From Nibrella viscosa (GTDB lineage: Bacteria; Bacteroidota; Bacteroidia; Cytophagales; Spirosomataceae): 64,000 nucleotides of DNA. Shown one piece after another: positions 27,120 to 36,271 of this stretch (within the stretch, counting starts at the first letter, position 1; every line of letters begins with the position of its first letter). The position numbers and the translations under genes were made by a program. The notes beneath the pieces are model-generated. The model did not search any database and had not been told where the DNA came from. It saw only the letters and a program-made list of their open reading frames with translations. Where the stretch lies: the NCBI RefSeq assembly GCF_039541875.1, contig NZ_BAABHB010000006.1, forward strand, positions 62,001 to 126,000, in the 5' to 3' direction.

Positions 27120-29918
27120 ATGTTTTCTACTCTATCACAGGAAAGTCTCCAATTACAGGATATTATACGGCGCGGAACCGAGTGGCTGACGCACTACGAA
27201 GAACCCGAAAAGCGGCTGAGCACGATTGATGAGTTGGGCAAGCTGCGCCGACGCGCCAAACGGCTGGAACAGGCGGCCCGGATGCGGCCGGCGTTTGCCA
27301 CTTTCGGCATCAGCCAGGTGGGTAAATCGTATCTGGTGTCTAACCTGGCCCGGATTCCCGGTCAATCGCTGCTGCAGATTGAAGCGCCCGGCATCCCAGC
27401 AGAAACCGTCCGCCAGATTATCGGCCACGACGGCCCCATCAGTTTTATCGACGACATCAACCCCGTCGGGGGCGGTACCGAAGCAACCGGCGTGGTTACG
27501 CGCTTCACCACCAGCCACCAGAACAATGAGGGAGGGTATCTGGTACGCCTGCTGAGCCAGCTGGACATTGTGAAGACCATGGCCATCGGCTACCAGTACA
27601 ACATCATCAACTCCTCGTACCCGGAAAAACTGACGGCCGAGCACCTGGATCAGCGACTGAACCGGCTGGAGAGCCTTCGGCAAGCGGTCAGGCAACCCGG
27701 AATGTCGGAAGATGACATTCTGGATCTGCGGGATTATCTGGCCACCTATTTTCGGGGGATGGACCTGATCGGCACGCTGCGCCGGTACAGTTACTGGGAG
27801 AAAGTATCCGCTCTGGTGCAGTACCTGCGGCCCGGTGATCGGTGGCAGCTTTTTGCCCCGCTCTGGCACGAAGATGAGTTTATGACCAATCTGTTCAGCC
27901 GGCTTACTCAGGGTCTGGCCGACCTGGATTTTACCGCCGAGGTATGGGTGGGGCTGGAGGCCGTAGCTCCGCAGAAGCAGACCATTGTGGATGTGATGCG
28001 GCTGTACGAGATGGACCTGGCCAATACCCAGAGCAGTACCGTAACCGTAACAACCAGTGAAAAAAATCAGGTGTCGCTCAGCCGGAGCGTGCTGACAGGA
28101 CTTACCGCCGAATTGGTGCTGCCCCTGCCCAGGGCGCTGGAAAATCATCCGGACCGCCGGTTTCTGAAACATGCTGATATCCTTGATTTTCCGGGTGCCC
28201 GCAGTATGGAGGGTTCGCCCGAAGTGGTATTTCAGCAGGAAAGGGATGTGTCAAAAAAAATGGACCCCTTTCTGCGGGGAAAGGTGTTTTACCTCTTCAA
28301 CACCTACAACGATTCCTTTGGAATCAGCAGCCTGCTGTACTGCATGCACAATATGCAGTCGGAAGTGAAAGGTACGCTCAATATCAACAGCATGATCAGC
28401 CATTGGGTCAGCATGAATGTGGGGCGTACAACCGAGGAACGGGAGAAGCGGGAGCGGACGCTGAAACGTCTGGTTCCGGAAGAGTACCGGGTGGGTGTCG
28501 ACCGCATAAATCCGTTCTTTCTGGTCCTGACAAAAATTAATGTGGAGATTGATGAATGTGACCCCAAGAAGACAGGCCGAACCGATCTGTATGACCATAT
28601 CTGGGATAAACGGCTGGATCGGTTCTTCGATAAGGAGTTTGAGAAAGTGTCGGTGGATAAGTGGACGCGAAGCTGGAGTGGACTCAGCGAAAGTTTTAAG
28701 AATACGTTTATGATCCGGGACCCCCGGTACTGCAAACTGTCGTACCAGGTAGTAGATGGGGTAGAAAGCTACAATCCGGTGTATGAGCCGGCGTTTGCCG
28801 ATATGGAGCAGTCGTTTGTCAACAGCGAACATATTATCCGGCACTTTCATGACCCTCTCACCGCCTGGTACGAAGCGACCCGGCCCGGCCGGAACGGCAT
28901 CGATTACCTGCTGAAATACCTGATGCCGGCCTGCCACCCGGCCATCAAACAGGAACAGATTCGGGAAGCCCTGAACCAGATCCGGCAGGAAATCGGGGCC
29001 GCCTTATGCCATCACTACGAGGGCGGGTCCGTGGACGAGAAGCTGATACGCGCCCGCGAACGCCGAGACCAGCTTCGAAAACCGGTAGGGCGCCTGATCC
29101 GGGAAAAGAAATTTGGTCGTTTTCTGGCTACGCTGACCGTGGCCGAGCAGTTTACAAACGGAAACGGGGTAGGCTTTTGGGATCGTGAGCTGGTACGCCA
29201 GGTGATGAGTCAGCCGGACCTGTTTCTGAAGCAGTCGGAAGCTGCGGGTGCGCCGGCGGCATCCGACGACCTCGACGATCTCTTTATCGATGACCTGCTG
29301 AATCTCGAACCCGTCAGCCCGGTGTCTGCGCCAAAACCGTCTACCGGAACGATGCTGGCCACCCGCTACGCCGAAAGTCTGCTGGGGCAATGGGTAGCGC
29401 AGCTAAAGCAGTTGCGCACCGACCGGCAGTTTCAGCAGCTGTTTGGCCTGGTGGAAAATGAAGTCACTATGCTGGCGGATGAGGTGGAACGGAGTATGGA
29501 ACGGGACAGCCTGAAAATCCGGGTGGCCAACGAGGTTGTCCCCTATATTCAGCAATCCGAGAACCTGGAAGTCGTGCTGACGCTGGGCCGGGCTACCATC
29601 AACGATTTTGTGAATACGCTGGGGTGGTCGCGGGTGAGCGCCGAAGATAAGATCAGCAACAAGGCTGTGTACCAACCGGCCCCCAATGAGGTGACACCAA
29701 TCTACAATGGCCAGTTAAAACAGGTGCCGGCCAAGAACGAGTTGAATCCGACCGTCGATGATCCGGCCCGGTCCCTGTACAGCCAGTGGTTCAGCGGGTT
29801 TGATAAAGCATTTGAATACAACGTCCTGCGCGAGGCTAACCTCACCGACCCCGAAAAGGCCCGGATCAACGGCTTACTCGATGCCATTATCAAAGAACTG
29901 GGTTACCAGTGCCGGTAG
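27120..29918 (+). CDS. srfC: SrfC-like protein, dynamin-type large GTPase
   Basis: 932 residues from the ATG at 27120 (MFSTLSQESLQ); the TTG at 27105 is in frame but less likely. It fits the putative virulence factor SrfC family. G1/P-loop is ATFGISQVGKSYLVSNL (Lys69), G3 is DILDFPGARS (Asp356) and a G4-like LTKINVE lies near 470. A long helical C-terminus follows (about 620-932), with an acidic patch SDDLDDLFIDDLLNLEP. No signal peptide. Dynamin-like GTPases remodel or tether membranes, so this one could act on the inner face of the cytoplasmic membrane. It is followed after 20 bases by the SrfA-like/subtilisin gene. Confidence 0.87.
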   Translation: MFSTLSQESLQLQDIIRRGTEWLTHYEEPEKRLSTIDELGKLRRRAKRLEQAARMRPAFATFGISQVGKSYLVSNLARIPGQSLLQIEAPGIPAETVRQIIGHDGPISFIDDINPVGGGTEATGVVTRFTTSHQNNEGGYLVRLLSQLDIVKTMAIGYQYNIINSSYPEKLTAEHLDQRLNRLESLRQAVRQPGMSEDDILDLRDYLATYFRGMDLIGTLRRYSYWEKVSALVQYLRPGDRWQLFAPLWHEDEFMTNLFSRLTQGLADLDFTAEVWVGLEAVAPQKQTIVDVMRLYEMDLANTQSSTVTVTTSEKNQVSLSRSVLTGLTAELVLPLPRALENHPDRRFLKHADILDFPGARSMEGSPEVVFQQERDVSKKMDPFLRGKVFYLFNTYNDSFGISSLLYCMHNMQSEVKGTLNINSMISHWVSMNVGRTTEEREKRERTLKRLVPEEYRVGVDRINPFFLVLTKINVEIDECDPKKTGRTDLYDHIWDKRLDRFFDKEFEKVSVDKWTRSWSGLSESFKNTFMIRDPRYCKLSYQVVDGVESYNPVYEPAFADMEQSFVNSEHIIRHFHDPLTAWYEATRPGRNGIDYLLKYLMPACHPAIKQEQIREALNQIRQEIGAALCHHYEGGSVDEKLIRARERRDQLRKPVGRLIREKKFGRFLATLTVAEQFTNGNGVGFWDRELVRQVMSQPDLFLKQSEAAGAPAASDDLDDLFIDDLLNLEPVSPVSAPKPSTGTMLATRYAESLLGQWVAQLKQLRTDRQFQQLFGLVENEVTMLADEVERSMERDSLKIRVANEVVPYIQQSENLEVVLTLGRATINDFVNTLGWSRVSAEDKISNKAVYQPAPNEVTPIYNGQLKQVPAKNELNPTVDDPARSLYSQWFSGFDKAFEYNVLREANLTDPEKARINGLLDAIIKELGYQCR

Positions 29919-29938
29919 TCCGATAGCCCGTATACGCC

Positions 29939-32143
29939 ATGCCCGCTCAATTTCCCATTTTCAGTACCCCGCTTTCTGCCTACCGGCCGGTTATCTGGCT
30001 GGCGCAGCCGGTGTACACCCGCTACCACGAACTCCGGGATGTACTCCGCAGCCGACTGGGCGACAGTTACGCGCAATTGCTGACGGAACCCCTTATTCCT
30101 CCGCCTTACGAACAGACGCGAACCGAGGCCCGCTGGTACACCGAACGCTTCAGGCAGGGAACACCCTTGCCGGCGCTGCCGGCACAGGAGCGCGGCCGGG
30201 TCAGCCAACTGCTCAACGAGAAGCTCTCGGCCATTCGGCAGCTGGCCGATGAATTCGAACGATCTCCGCAGTCGGAAACGCAACAGTTGGGAACCCTGCT
30301 GCGGCTTGCTATCGAAGTACCCGGACCGGAATGTGTCCTGACCAGCGGTGATCAGGCCGTGCTGGTTCTTTGGGGCTTTGAATCGGACCGTAGTCGTCAG
30401 GATCGCTTCCGGGTGAGCCAGTACCTCAAACACCAGGTGGTGGCCTCGCCCCCAACCGTACCCCCGCCCGTGGAGAACCCGGTTTCCCGGCCGGAGCCGG
30501 TAGCCCCCTCCGTTGTGGTTCCGCCGGTGAAAGAGCCGACAGGCGACCGGCGGTGGTGGTGGCGCTGGGTCTGGTGGCGCCGGGTACCGGGCGGAGTCGT
30601 TCAGCCGGTCGGGGGGTACCAACGGTTCGGCTGGCTGCTGGGGTTGCTGCTGTTTTTGCTCCTGCTGGGCTTTTTGTACTGGTTTTGGCCAACCCAATGG
30701 GGGCGGCTCGTCTGGGCACCCGGCGTGGCGCAGGGAGCAATACCTGCTACCGGACGAACCATCAGCCCGAATCTGCCCGACCGTCCGCAGGGAGTGGTAG
30801 CGCCGGTGGATTCTGCCGAGGTGGTGACCGATCCGGCCGATTCGCTCCGGCAACCATTGGTGGGTAACCGACTGAACATCTTCCTGAAAAAAGACGTGAA
30901 TCTGGTAGCCTTTGCCGACAAGTTCAAAGGACAATATACCGATACCAGTTTGCAGATTACGGCGTTCGATACGCTGCTGAATGCGCTTCAGATTCAGTTT
31001 CCGGCCGAGCAGCGGGACATATGGCGGGACCGGCTCCGGAAAATGCCCGAGGTATACCTGGTTTTCGACGAGCGGCTTTTTCAGACAGGCAGTATTCCGG
31101 ATGATCCGGATCTGGCCGCCCCGGATAAAAACTGGTATTTTAAGGCCATTCGGGCATTTGAAGCCTGGGACATTACCCGCGGCTCCGCTCTGGTAACGGT
31201 GGCCGTGCTGGACGGTGGTTTCGATACCGGCCATCCGGAACTACAGACCCAGATTGTGCAGCCGCGCAACATGACCTCCGAATCGGGCGAAGTCAATGTG
31301 TTGAGTCCGGCTGGTGGGCGGCATGGCACCCACGTGGCCGCCACGGTGGCCGGGCGGGCCGATAACCAGGCCGGCACGTCCGGCATTGCACCCAACTGCC
31401 GGGTAATGACCGTTCAGGTAGGTTCTGACAAACCGAGTTCGCTGGCCATTGTGTTCGGCCTTCAATATGCCATTCAGAACGGAGCCAAAGTAATCAGTCT
31501 GTCCCTGGGCAGCAGCATTCCGCCTGATATAGCGGCAAAACTGGCGGCCATGTCGGAAGCAGACCAAAATGCCGTGCTGGCGGCTTACCAGAACAGTCCG
31601 GCCTACCAAACCGAACGGCAGTTGTACGAGACTATCTTTGGCGAAGCCAGTCGGAACGGGGTCGTGATTGTGAAAGCTACGGGTAATGAGAATATCCCGG
31701 CCGGCTTCGATCCGATGAACGCTACACGGTATACCATCAATGTGTCGGCCGACGATTTACCTGGTCAGAGCGGTCGATCGCAGCGGGCTCCGTTCAGCAA
31801 TTTCGGAGAGCTGGCTACGGTTTCGGCACCGGGAGTGAAGATTTATAATGCGGTGCCGGGCGGAGGCTACGATTACATGAGCGGTACCAGCATGGCTACC
31901 CCGATCGTAGCCGGTGGGGTGGCGCTGATGTGCTCGCTGCGCCCCGACCTGGCCCCCGACCGCATCCGCGACATCCTGGTCAGTACCGGCCTTCCGGCTA
32001 TCGACCGGACGAGTAGGCCGGTAGGGCCGCTCATTCAGTTGGATAAGGCCCTGGATGCCTGCCGCCGGGAGCCGAGGAATGCCTGCGCCCTGACTATCGA
32101 CAGCCTGAAACAGGAAATTGCCAAACTGAAACGGCAGCCATGA
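29939..32143 (+). CDS. SrfA-like N-terminal domain, one TM helix and subtilisin (S8) protease domain
   Basis: 734 residues, no signal peptide. Residues 13-150 (YRPVIWLAQPVYTRYHELRD to CVLTSGDQAVLVLWGF) share a domain with the next two proteins that resembles the start of SrfA-family proteins. A Pro-rich linker and an Arg/Trp cluster (RRWWWRWVWWRR) come before a transmembrane helix at about 229-250. The outer part is a subtilase with a complete triad: Asp425 (VAVLDGGFDTGHPEL), His462 (GGRHGTHVAATVAG), oxyanion Asn in KATGNENIPAG, and Ser651 (SGTSMATPIVAGG). About 100 residues before the catalytic domain may be a propeptide (KKDVNLVAFADKF to MPEVYLVFDERLF). The expected topology is N-terminus inside, protease in the periplasm. 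Confidence 0.87.
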   Translation: MPAQFPIFSTPLSAYRPVIWLAQPVYTRYHELRDVLRSRLGDSYAQLLTEPLIPPPYEQTRTEARWYTERFRQGTPLPALPAQERGRVSQLLNEKLSAIRQLADEFERSPQSETQQLGTLLRLAIEVPGPECVLTSGDQAVLVLWGFESDRSRQDRFRVSQYLKHQVVASPPTVPPPVENPVSRPEPVAPSVVVPPVKEPTGDRRWWWRWVWWRRVPGGVVQPVGGYQRFGWLLGLLLFLLLLGFLYWFWPTQWGRLVWAPGVAQGAIPATGRTISPNLPDRPQGVVAPVDSAEVVTDPADSLRQPLVGNRLNIFLKKDVNLVAFADKFKGQYTDTSLQITAFDTLLNALQIQFPAEQRDIWRDRLRKMPEVYLVFDERLFQTGSIPDDPDLAAPDKNWYFKAIRAFEAWDITRGSALVTVAVLDGGFDTGHPELQTQIVQPRNMTSESGEVNVLSPAGGRHGTHVAATVAGRADNQAGTSGIAPNCRVMTVQVGSDKPSSLAIVFGLQYAIQNGAKVISLSLGSSIPPDIAAKLAAMSEADQNAVLAAYQNSPAYQTERQLYETIFGEASRNGVVIVKATGNENIPAGFDPMNATRYTINVSADDLPGQSGRSQRAPFSNFGELATVSAPGVKIYNAVPGGGYDYMSGTSMATPIVAGGVALMCSLRPDLAPDRIRDILVSTGLPAIDRTSRPVGPLIQLDKALDACRREPRNACALTIDSLKQEIAKLKRQP

Positions 32144-33546
32144 ACCGGCAACTGATTGCCACGACCACGACCCTGGGGCTGCGGCCCGTCTTTGGTGCCA
32201 ACGTGGGGGAAAGTGTGAGACGGTACCAAACCCTGCGGGAACTGCTGTCTGGTGGTGAAGCCCATGCGGTATTTGCCGAGCCGGTGATCGACGGTGGCCA
32301 GATCCGCTGGTTTAGTGACCTGCCGGGTCGGGTTGTGCCCTATACTGAGCTATCGCCCGACTGGCAGGAGAAAGCCGGAAAAGTGCTCAGCTACTATGCC
32401 GATCTGGCGTACACCCAACTGGAGCGGTACCACGAGGCCGACGACCTGCGCCGGATGCTCGACGACTGTTTTGAGGTTCCGAACTACGCCCACCTGTACC
32501 TGATCGGCAAACGGCCGGTGCTGATTTTGTGGGGGTTCCTGAGCAGCGACTTCGGCGCCACCCACGGTCTGGTTCGCCGGCTGATGAAGCAGTTTACGGC
32601 TCCCCGCCTGATGGTGAATGTCAAGGTAGTGCGGGTTGCCGACCACGCGCCGGTTGCCGACGCGACGGTAACGCTGGGGCATGGTGGACAGACGTATCGG
32701 CTACTGACCAACAGCGAGGGAAACGCGAGTTTTCAGGCTGTGGTGCCGGTTGATCCGCTTCTGTTTTCCGTGGAGGCATCGGCCCCGTCGCTGGCGACCG
32801 CAGCTACTACGCTGAAGGCCGAACGAACGGTTGGCGACCTGCTGTTTGATGGGTTTTACCCTCTCATCACCACTCTGGCCTTAGCGCCGAAGCTCGACAG
32901 GGAAGCCTTTAGCCTGCGGGTTATCGATCTGGAAACCAGACAACCCCTGATCGGGGCCACCGTCCGCCTTACAACAGAAAACACTGATGATAGTCAGGTT
33001 ACGACCGATGCGGGCCTCGTTGCGTTCGATGCGGTGCTGTTGCTGGCCGGGGAGAAAGCAGTAGCCTATGTGACGCATCCGTCGTATGCCGACGAGCGTG
33101 TTGAAATCGAGGCCGATGCCGCTACGCATACTATCGAGCTTAACCCGTCCGGCCTGCGTGGGCGTCGGGGGGCGTTCAGTGTCAATCTGCGCTGGTTCTC
33201 CACCGACGATCTGGATCTGCACGTGACCGATCCGGGCGGTAATCGCCTGAATTTTCAGCAACGCGAAGTGACCTACAACGACTGTTCGGGTATTCTGGAC
33301 CTGGACGCCAATGCTGATGAGGCAACGGCTACCAGCGACCCCCAGGAAAACGCCTACTGGGAAAAAGCGCATCCCGGATTTTACACCATTGAAGTTGTCT
33401 GCTTCAAACGCCGGTCGCCCAAAGGTACACCCATTCCGTTTGAGGTGACGGTGCTGCACGGCAATGAGCAGTACGTGCGGCAGCGGGAGGCTCACCAGGA
33501 AGGCGAACGGGTGTTTGTCGACCGGTTTAGCCTTCGGCGTTCCTGA
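32140..33546 (+). CDS. SrfA-like N-terminal domain with Ig-like repeats and DUF2135-like C-terminus
   Basis: 468 residues, overlapping the subtilisin gene by ATGA. Residues 12-135 are the shared domain (LRPVFGANVGESVRRYQTLR, IRWFSDLPGRVVPYTEL, LYLIGKRPVLILWGF). Two beta-sandwich modules follow (VNVKVVRVADHAPVADATVT and FSLRVIDLETRQPLIGATVR), each like a carboxypeptidase-regulatory domain. The C-terminal 120 residues (FSVNLRWFSTDDLDLHVTDP, DPQENAYWEKAHPGFYTIEV) look like DUF2135/YfaP, a secreted-type beta domain. No membrane helix or signal is seen, so it is predicted cytosolic unless exported by the system itself. Role unknown; structural or scaffold is my guess. Confidence 0.75.
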   Translation: MNRQLIATTTTLGLRPVFGANVGESVRRYQTLRELLSGGEAHAVFAEPVIDGGQIRWFSDLPGRVVPYTELSPDWQEKAGKVLSYYADLAYTQLERYHEADDLRRMLDDCFEVPNYAHLYLIGKRPVLILWGFLSSDFGATHGLVRRLMKQFTAPRLMVNVKVVRVADHAPVADATVTLGHGGQTYRLLTNSEGNASFQAVVPVDPLLFSVEASAPSLATAATTLKAERTVGDLLFDGFYPLITTLALAPKLDREAFSLRVIDLETRQPLIGATVRLTTENTDDSQVTTDAGLVAFDAVLLLAGEKAVAYVTHPSYADERVEIEADAATHTIELNPSGLRGRRGAFSVNLRWFSTDDLDLHVTDPGGNRLNFQQREVTYNDCSGILDLDANADEATATSDPQENAYWEKAHPGFYTIEVVCFKRRSPKGTPIPFEVTVLHGNEQYVRQREAHQEGERVFVDRFSLRRS

Positions 33547-33640
33547 TAAATTTCCGTTGATAACCTTTTCCAACCCCCGGAATGAATAGGCATCCGGAGC
33601 CAATACAGCCTCCGGCTATTCCGAAAGAATCCTAATTCTT

Positions 33641-35158
33641 ATGAAGCAACTATTATTCTCTACCCCCTTAAAGCGCATCCGGCCCGTTTTCTTCAACGTC
33701 GGCGAAAATGTCAAGCGGTACGAGCAGGTACGGGGCTTGTTTGTCGACGGCCACGACCGGCTGTTTGCCGAACCCCTGGTTACCGGTGCCGGTCGGGATG
33801 AGATTACCTGGTACAGCGATTATCAGGGAAAGCCAACCGAATTGCCGGCACACTCGCCCGAAGAACAGCAGCGCTTACTGCCGGTGCTGAACGATCAGGT
33901 CAATTACCTGTTCCGCGACATTATCCGCTACATTCGAAAAGGACCGGGGCAGTACGACCGGGCCGGCTACCGGACACTTCGGCAGAGTGTCGAGAGCTTC
34001 CTGGAAGTGCCCTCGGTCGAGAATATTCTGGTTTTTCAAACGCCCGATGGGCCTCGGTTTACCCTGACAAACTGGGGGTTTATGTCGGAAAAGGAAAAAC
34101 CGGAACGGAACATCATCCGGAACCTCATTCCGTTTGGCGTAACGCCGGTGATCTTGCAGGCACGGTATAAGGCAGATCGGTCACCGGCCGCCAACGAGCC
34201 GTTGCAGATTGAGTTTGACGGCTATTCGGGTACGCTTACCACCGATGAGCATGGCCGGATCACCGTAACAGATGTGCCGTACCTGAGTGAGGTTACGGTG
34301 TACCAGACGAATGCCGATGGCCAGGCGGTGAACCGGCAAACCGTTTTTATCGACGAGCGGAATCCGGCCGAGCCGTACGACATTTTCCTGGAGCGTTTAC
34401 CCTTTCCGATGCCCTTTACGGTTGTCGACCAGCACGGACGACCGGTTGCCGGTCACCCCATCCGGCTCGATTACCAAAACCGGCAATTGGCCGTGCAGGC
34501 CGACAGCCAGGGTCGGCTTGCCCTGAACGATGTGTATTATGGCCAACAGGTACAATGCTACGATACCGCCGACAAAAACCTCCCGTTGGTGGTAACGCAT
34601 GAACATAAACGCGGGCAGGCAGACTATCAGATTCCGGTTATTATTTCGGACCCCTTCAAGCCGGTCAAGCGGGGCTTTCGCTACCTGGGGCTGTTGTTAT
34701 TGCTGCTGGGCCTGCTGGTAGCCGGCCTGATTGCCTACTACTACTTCGTAAAAAAGGAAAGCCTGATTCTATCCGAGGCCGGGCTTAAAGAAGCTGTCCA
34801 GGAAACAATCGATAACATTCCGGTAGCGTCGTGTAACGGCGGTCAGGATGGTCAGAATTTTCAAAGTCGCGAGGTGAAAATTGTGCTGGCGGAGTACGAT
34901 CTAGGCAAGCCAGGGTCAACGTTTCTGTTTGATTATTATACAGACGGAATTCCTGATGAAATTGAAGTATTTGAGGGCTGTAAAGACGATATTAAAGAAG
35001 ATTCCAAATCACTATTTCAGTACTACGGCAGTACAATTAAAGATAGCCGGTCAACGGAATATATGCAGGAGGAAATACGGGTAAAAGGCCAGTTTGTAAC
35101 GGTTCGGGTAACCGGCCAGACCATCTGGAATTACCGGGTTAATTGTCCTCAGGATTGA
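33641..35158 (+). CDS. SrfA-like N-terminal domain, Ig-like repeats, TM helix and periplasmic beta domain
   Basis: 505 residues. Residues 12-160 carry the third copy of the shared domain (RIRPVFFNVGENVKRYEQVR, EITWYSDYQGKPTELPA, FTLTNWGFMSEKEKP). Two beta modules follow (ILQARYKADRSPAANEPLQI, FTVVDQHGRPVAGHPIRLDY), then a membrane helix at about 346-370 (YLGLLLLLLGLLVAGLIAYY). The last 130 residues face the periplasm and show FLFDYYTDGIPDEIEVFEG and VTVRVTGQTIWNYRVN, a jelly-roll-like pattern with two Cys. It starts 94 bases after the previous gene and continues the same run. It may form the transmembrane part of a complex with the SrfB/SrfC NTPases. Confidence 0.75.
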   Translation: MKQLLFSTPLKRIRPVFFNVGENVKRYEQVRGLFVDGHDRLFAEPLVTGAGRDEITWYSDYQGKPTELPAHSPEEQQRLLPVLNDQVNYLFRDIIRYIRKGPGQYDRAGYRTLRQSVESFLEVPSVENILVFQTPDGPRFTLTNWGFMSEKEKPERNIIRNLIPFGVTPVILQARYKADRSPAANEPLQIEFDGYSGTLTTDEHGRITVTDVPYLSEVTVYQTNADGQAVNRQTVFIDERNPAEPYDIFLERLPFPMPFTVVDQHGRPVAGHPIRLDYQNRQLAVQADSQGRLALNDVYYGQQVQCYDTADKNLPLVVTHEHKRGQADYQIPVIISDPFKPVKRGFRYLGLLLLLLGLLVAGLIAYYYFVKKESLILSEAGLKEAVQETIDNIPVASCNGGQDGQNFQSREVKIVLAEYDLGKPGSTFLFDYYTDGIPDEIEVFEGCKDDIKEDSKSLFQYYGSTIKDSRSTEYMQEEIRVKGQFVTVRVTGQTIWNYRVNCPQD

Positions 35159-35235
35159 GAAAGTTTTCGGTTTCTGTATCCAAACAGAGAAGTTCATAAG
35201 TTCCTTATTTTTCAAACCATTTAATTGTCAATCGT

Positions 35236-35742
35236 ATGAAAAAGTTAATACAAAGACCGGGGTTGTTTGTGGTATCAATTCTGTGCTTTTTTCTGCCATT
35301 CTGCGACATTAGCTGTAGCGCCAACGGCAAAAAAATACCCATCGGTACAGTCTCAGGTTTTGATCTGGTTGTCGGCAAACAAATTCAGAAACCGGAGAAT
35401 AGGGGTGTTGTTCGCAATAATGATATAACCATACAGAGTTCATGGGCTGCCCTAACCCTACTGGCTGCTTTAGCCGGCCTTGGTAGTTATTTTATGAACA
35501 TTACCGAAGACAAAAAGCGGAAATGGGCAAAGCGGTCGGCTATTCTTGGTGCCTTCTGTCTGTTTTTTCTCTTATTTTTTAGCGAGTCCTGGTATCGGTA
35601 TGTGCGTGATATGCCGTTGATTTTTAGGTTCAGGCTGGGTTTTTACTTATCCTGGTTTTCCTTGATTGCAGCAGCCGTCATGAACTGGCGAAGGGAAGTA
35701 ACATCGGTATTGGATGTAGAAACTGCTGATAATGTTGAATAA
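35236..35742 (+). CDS. Small multi-pass membrane protein, unknown
   Basis: 168 residues with about four membrane helices: LFVVSILCFFLPFCDISC near the start, SSWAALTLLAALAGLGSYF, AILGAFCLFFLLFFSESWYR and LGFYLSWFSLIAAAVMNW. Both termini are likely cytoplasmic. The gene is visibly richer in A and T than the genes before it and overlaps the reading frame upstream of the next gene. No family recognised. Start ATG at 35236 follows a 77-base gap. Confidence 0.65.
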   Translation: MKKLIQRPGLFVVSILCFFLPFCDISCSANGKKIPIGTVSGFDLVVGKQIQKPENRGVVRNNDITIQSSWAALTLLAALAGLGSYFMNITEDKKRKWAKRSAILGAFCLFFLLFFSESWYRYVRDMPLIFRFRLGFYLSWFSLIAAAVMNWRREVTSVLDVETADNVE

Positions 35743-35764
35743 AACCATTAAACTACTATCTCAA

Positions 35765-36226
35765 ATGAAAAAGTTAATTTTTGCCTTAGTTATATTCTTT
35801 GCTTTCATAAGCGAAACTACCAGCGCGCAAAGCGTAAGGGTTAACTTTATCCGATATAAGACGATAAAGTATAATACATATTCAAGTTCGTGGGAGCGTT
35901 GGCCTGTTAAATGGACGAGCAGTGCGGCATATGCCATAATAAGTAGTGTGTATGATAATACATATAAAGTATCTGTTTATGGCTATGACGGTCAGCATGT
36001 TGTGACATCGGTTTGTACGTTTAATTCGCAGGTAACCAGCGAAAAAAGGCGAACACAAGGCTCACCTTACCTAAATGTTTATACAGATAAGGAAGGCGAT
36101 CAGATATGGACAAATGTTGTGTCGTTAGAATCTTTGTTAGGCAATGTTAAAAGTTGGAGTCAGGAAGGTGCTTCATTGTATTTATGGGTGTATGGATCCT
36201 CGACGTTCGCCTTTGTTTTTGAATAA
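35765..36226 (+). CDS. Small secreted protein, AT-rich, unknown
   Basis: 153 residues from the ATG at 35765, which gives a clear signal peptide (MKKLIFALVIFFAFISETTS, cut after AQS). The mature part is rich in Tyr, Ser, Trp and Val (SVYDNTYKVSVYGYDGQHVV, GASLYLWVYGSSTFAFVFE) and probably forms a beta sandwich. Codon use is strongly A/T-biased compared with the GC-rich neighbours, suggesting recent arrival or fast change. It is the last gene of the plus-strand run. The annotated-looking start 33 bases upstream (TTG at 35732) would break the signal peptide. Confidence 0.65.
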   Translation: MKKLIFALVIFFAFISETTSAQSVRVNFIRYKTIKYNTYSSSWERWPVKWTSSAAYAIISSVYDNTYKVSVYGYDGQHVVTSVCTFNSQVTSEKRRTQGSPYLNVYTDKEGDQIWTNVVSLESLLGNVKSWSQEGASLYLWVYGSSTFAFVFE

Positions 36227-36271
36227 AGCATTTTGGGAAATTTCTTTGGCGTTTGGTCGATTAGGAACAAC

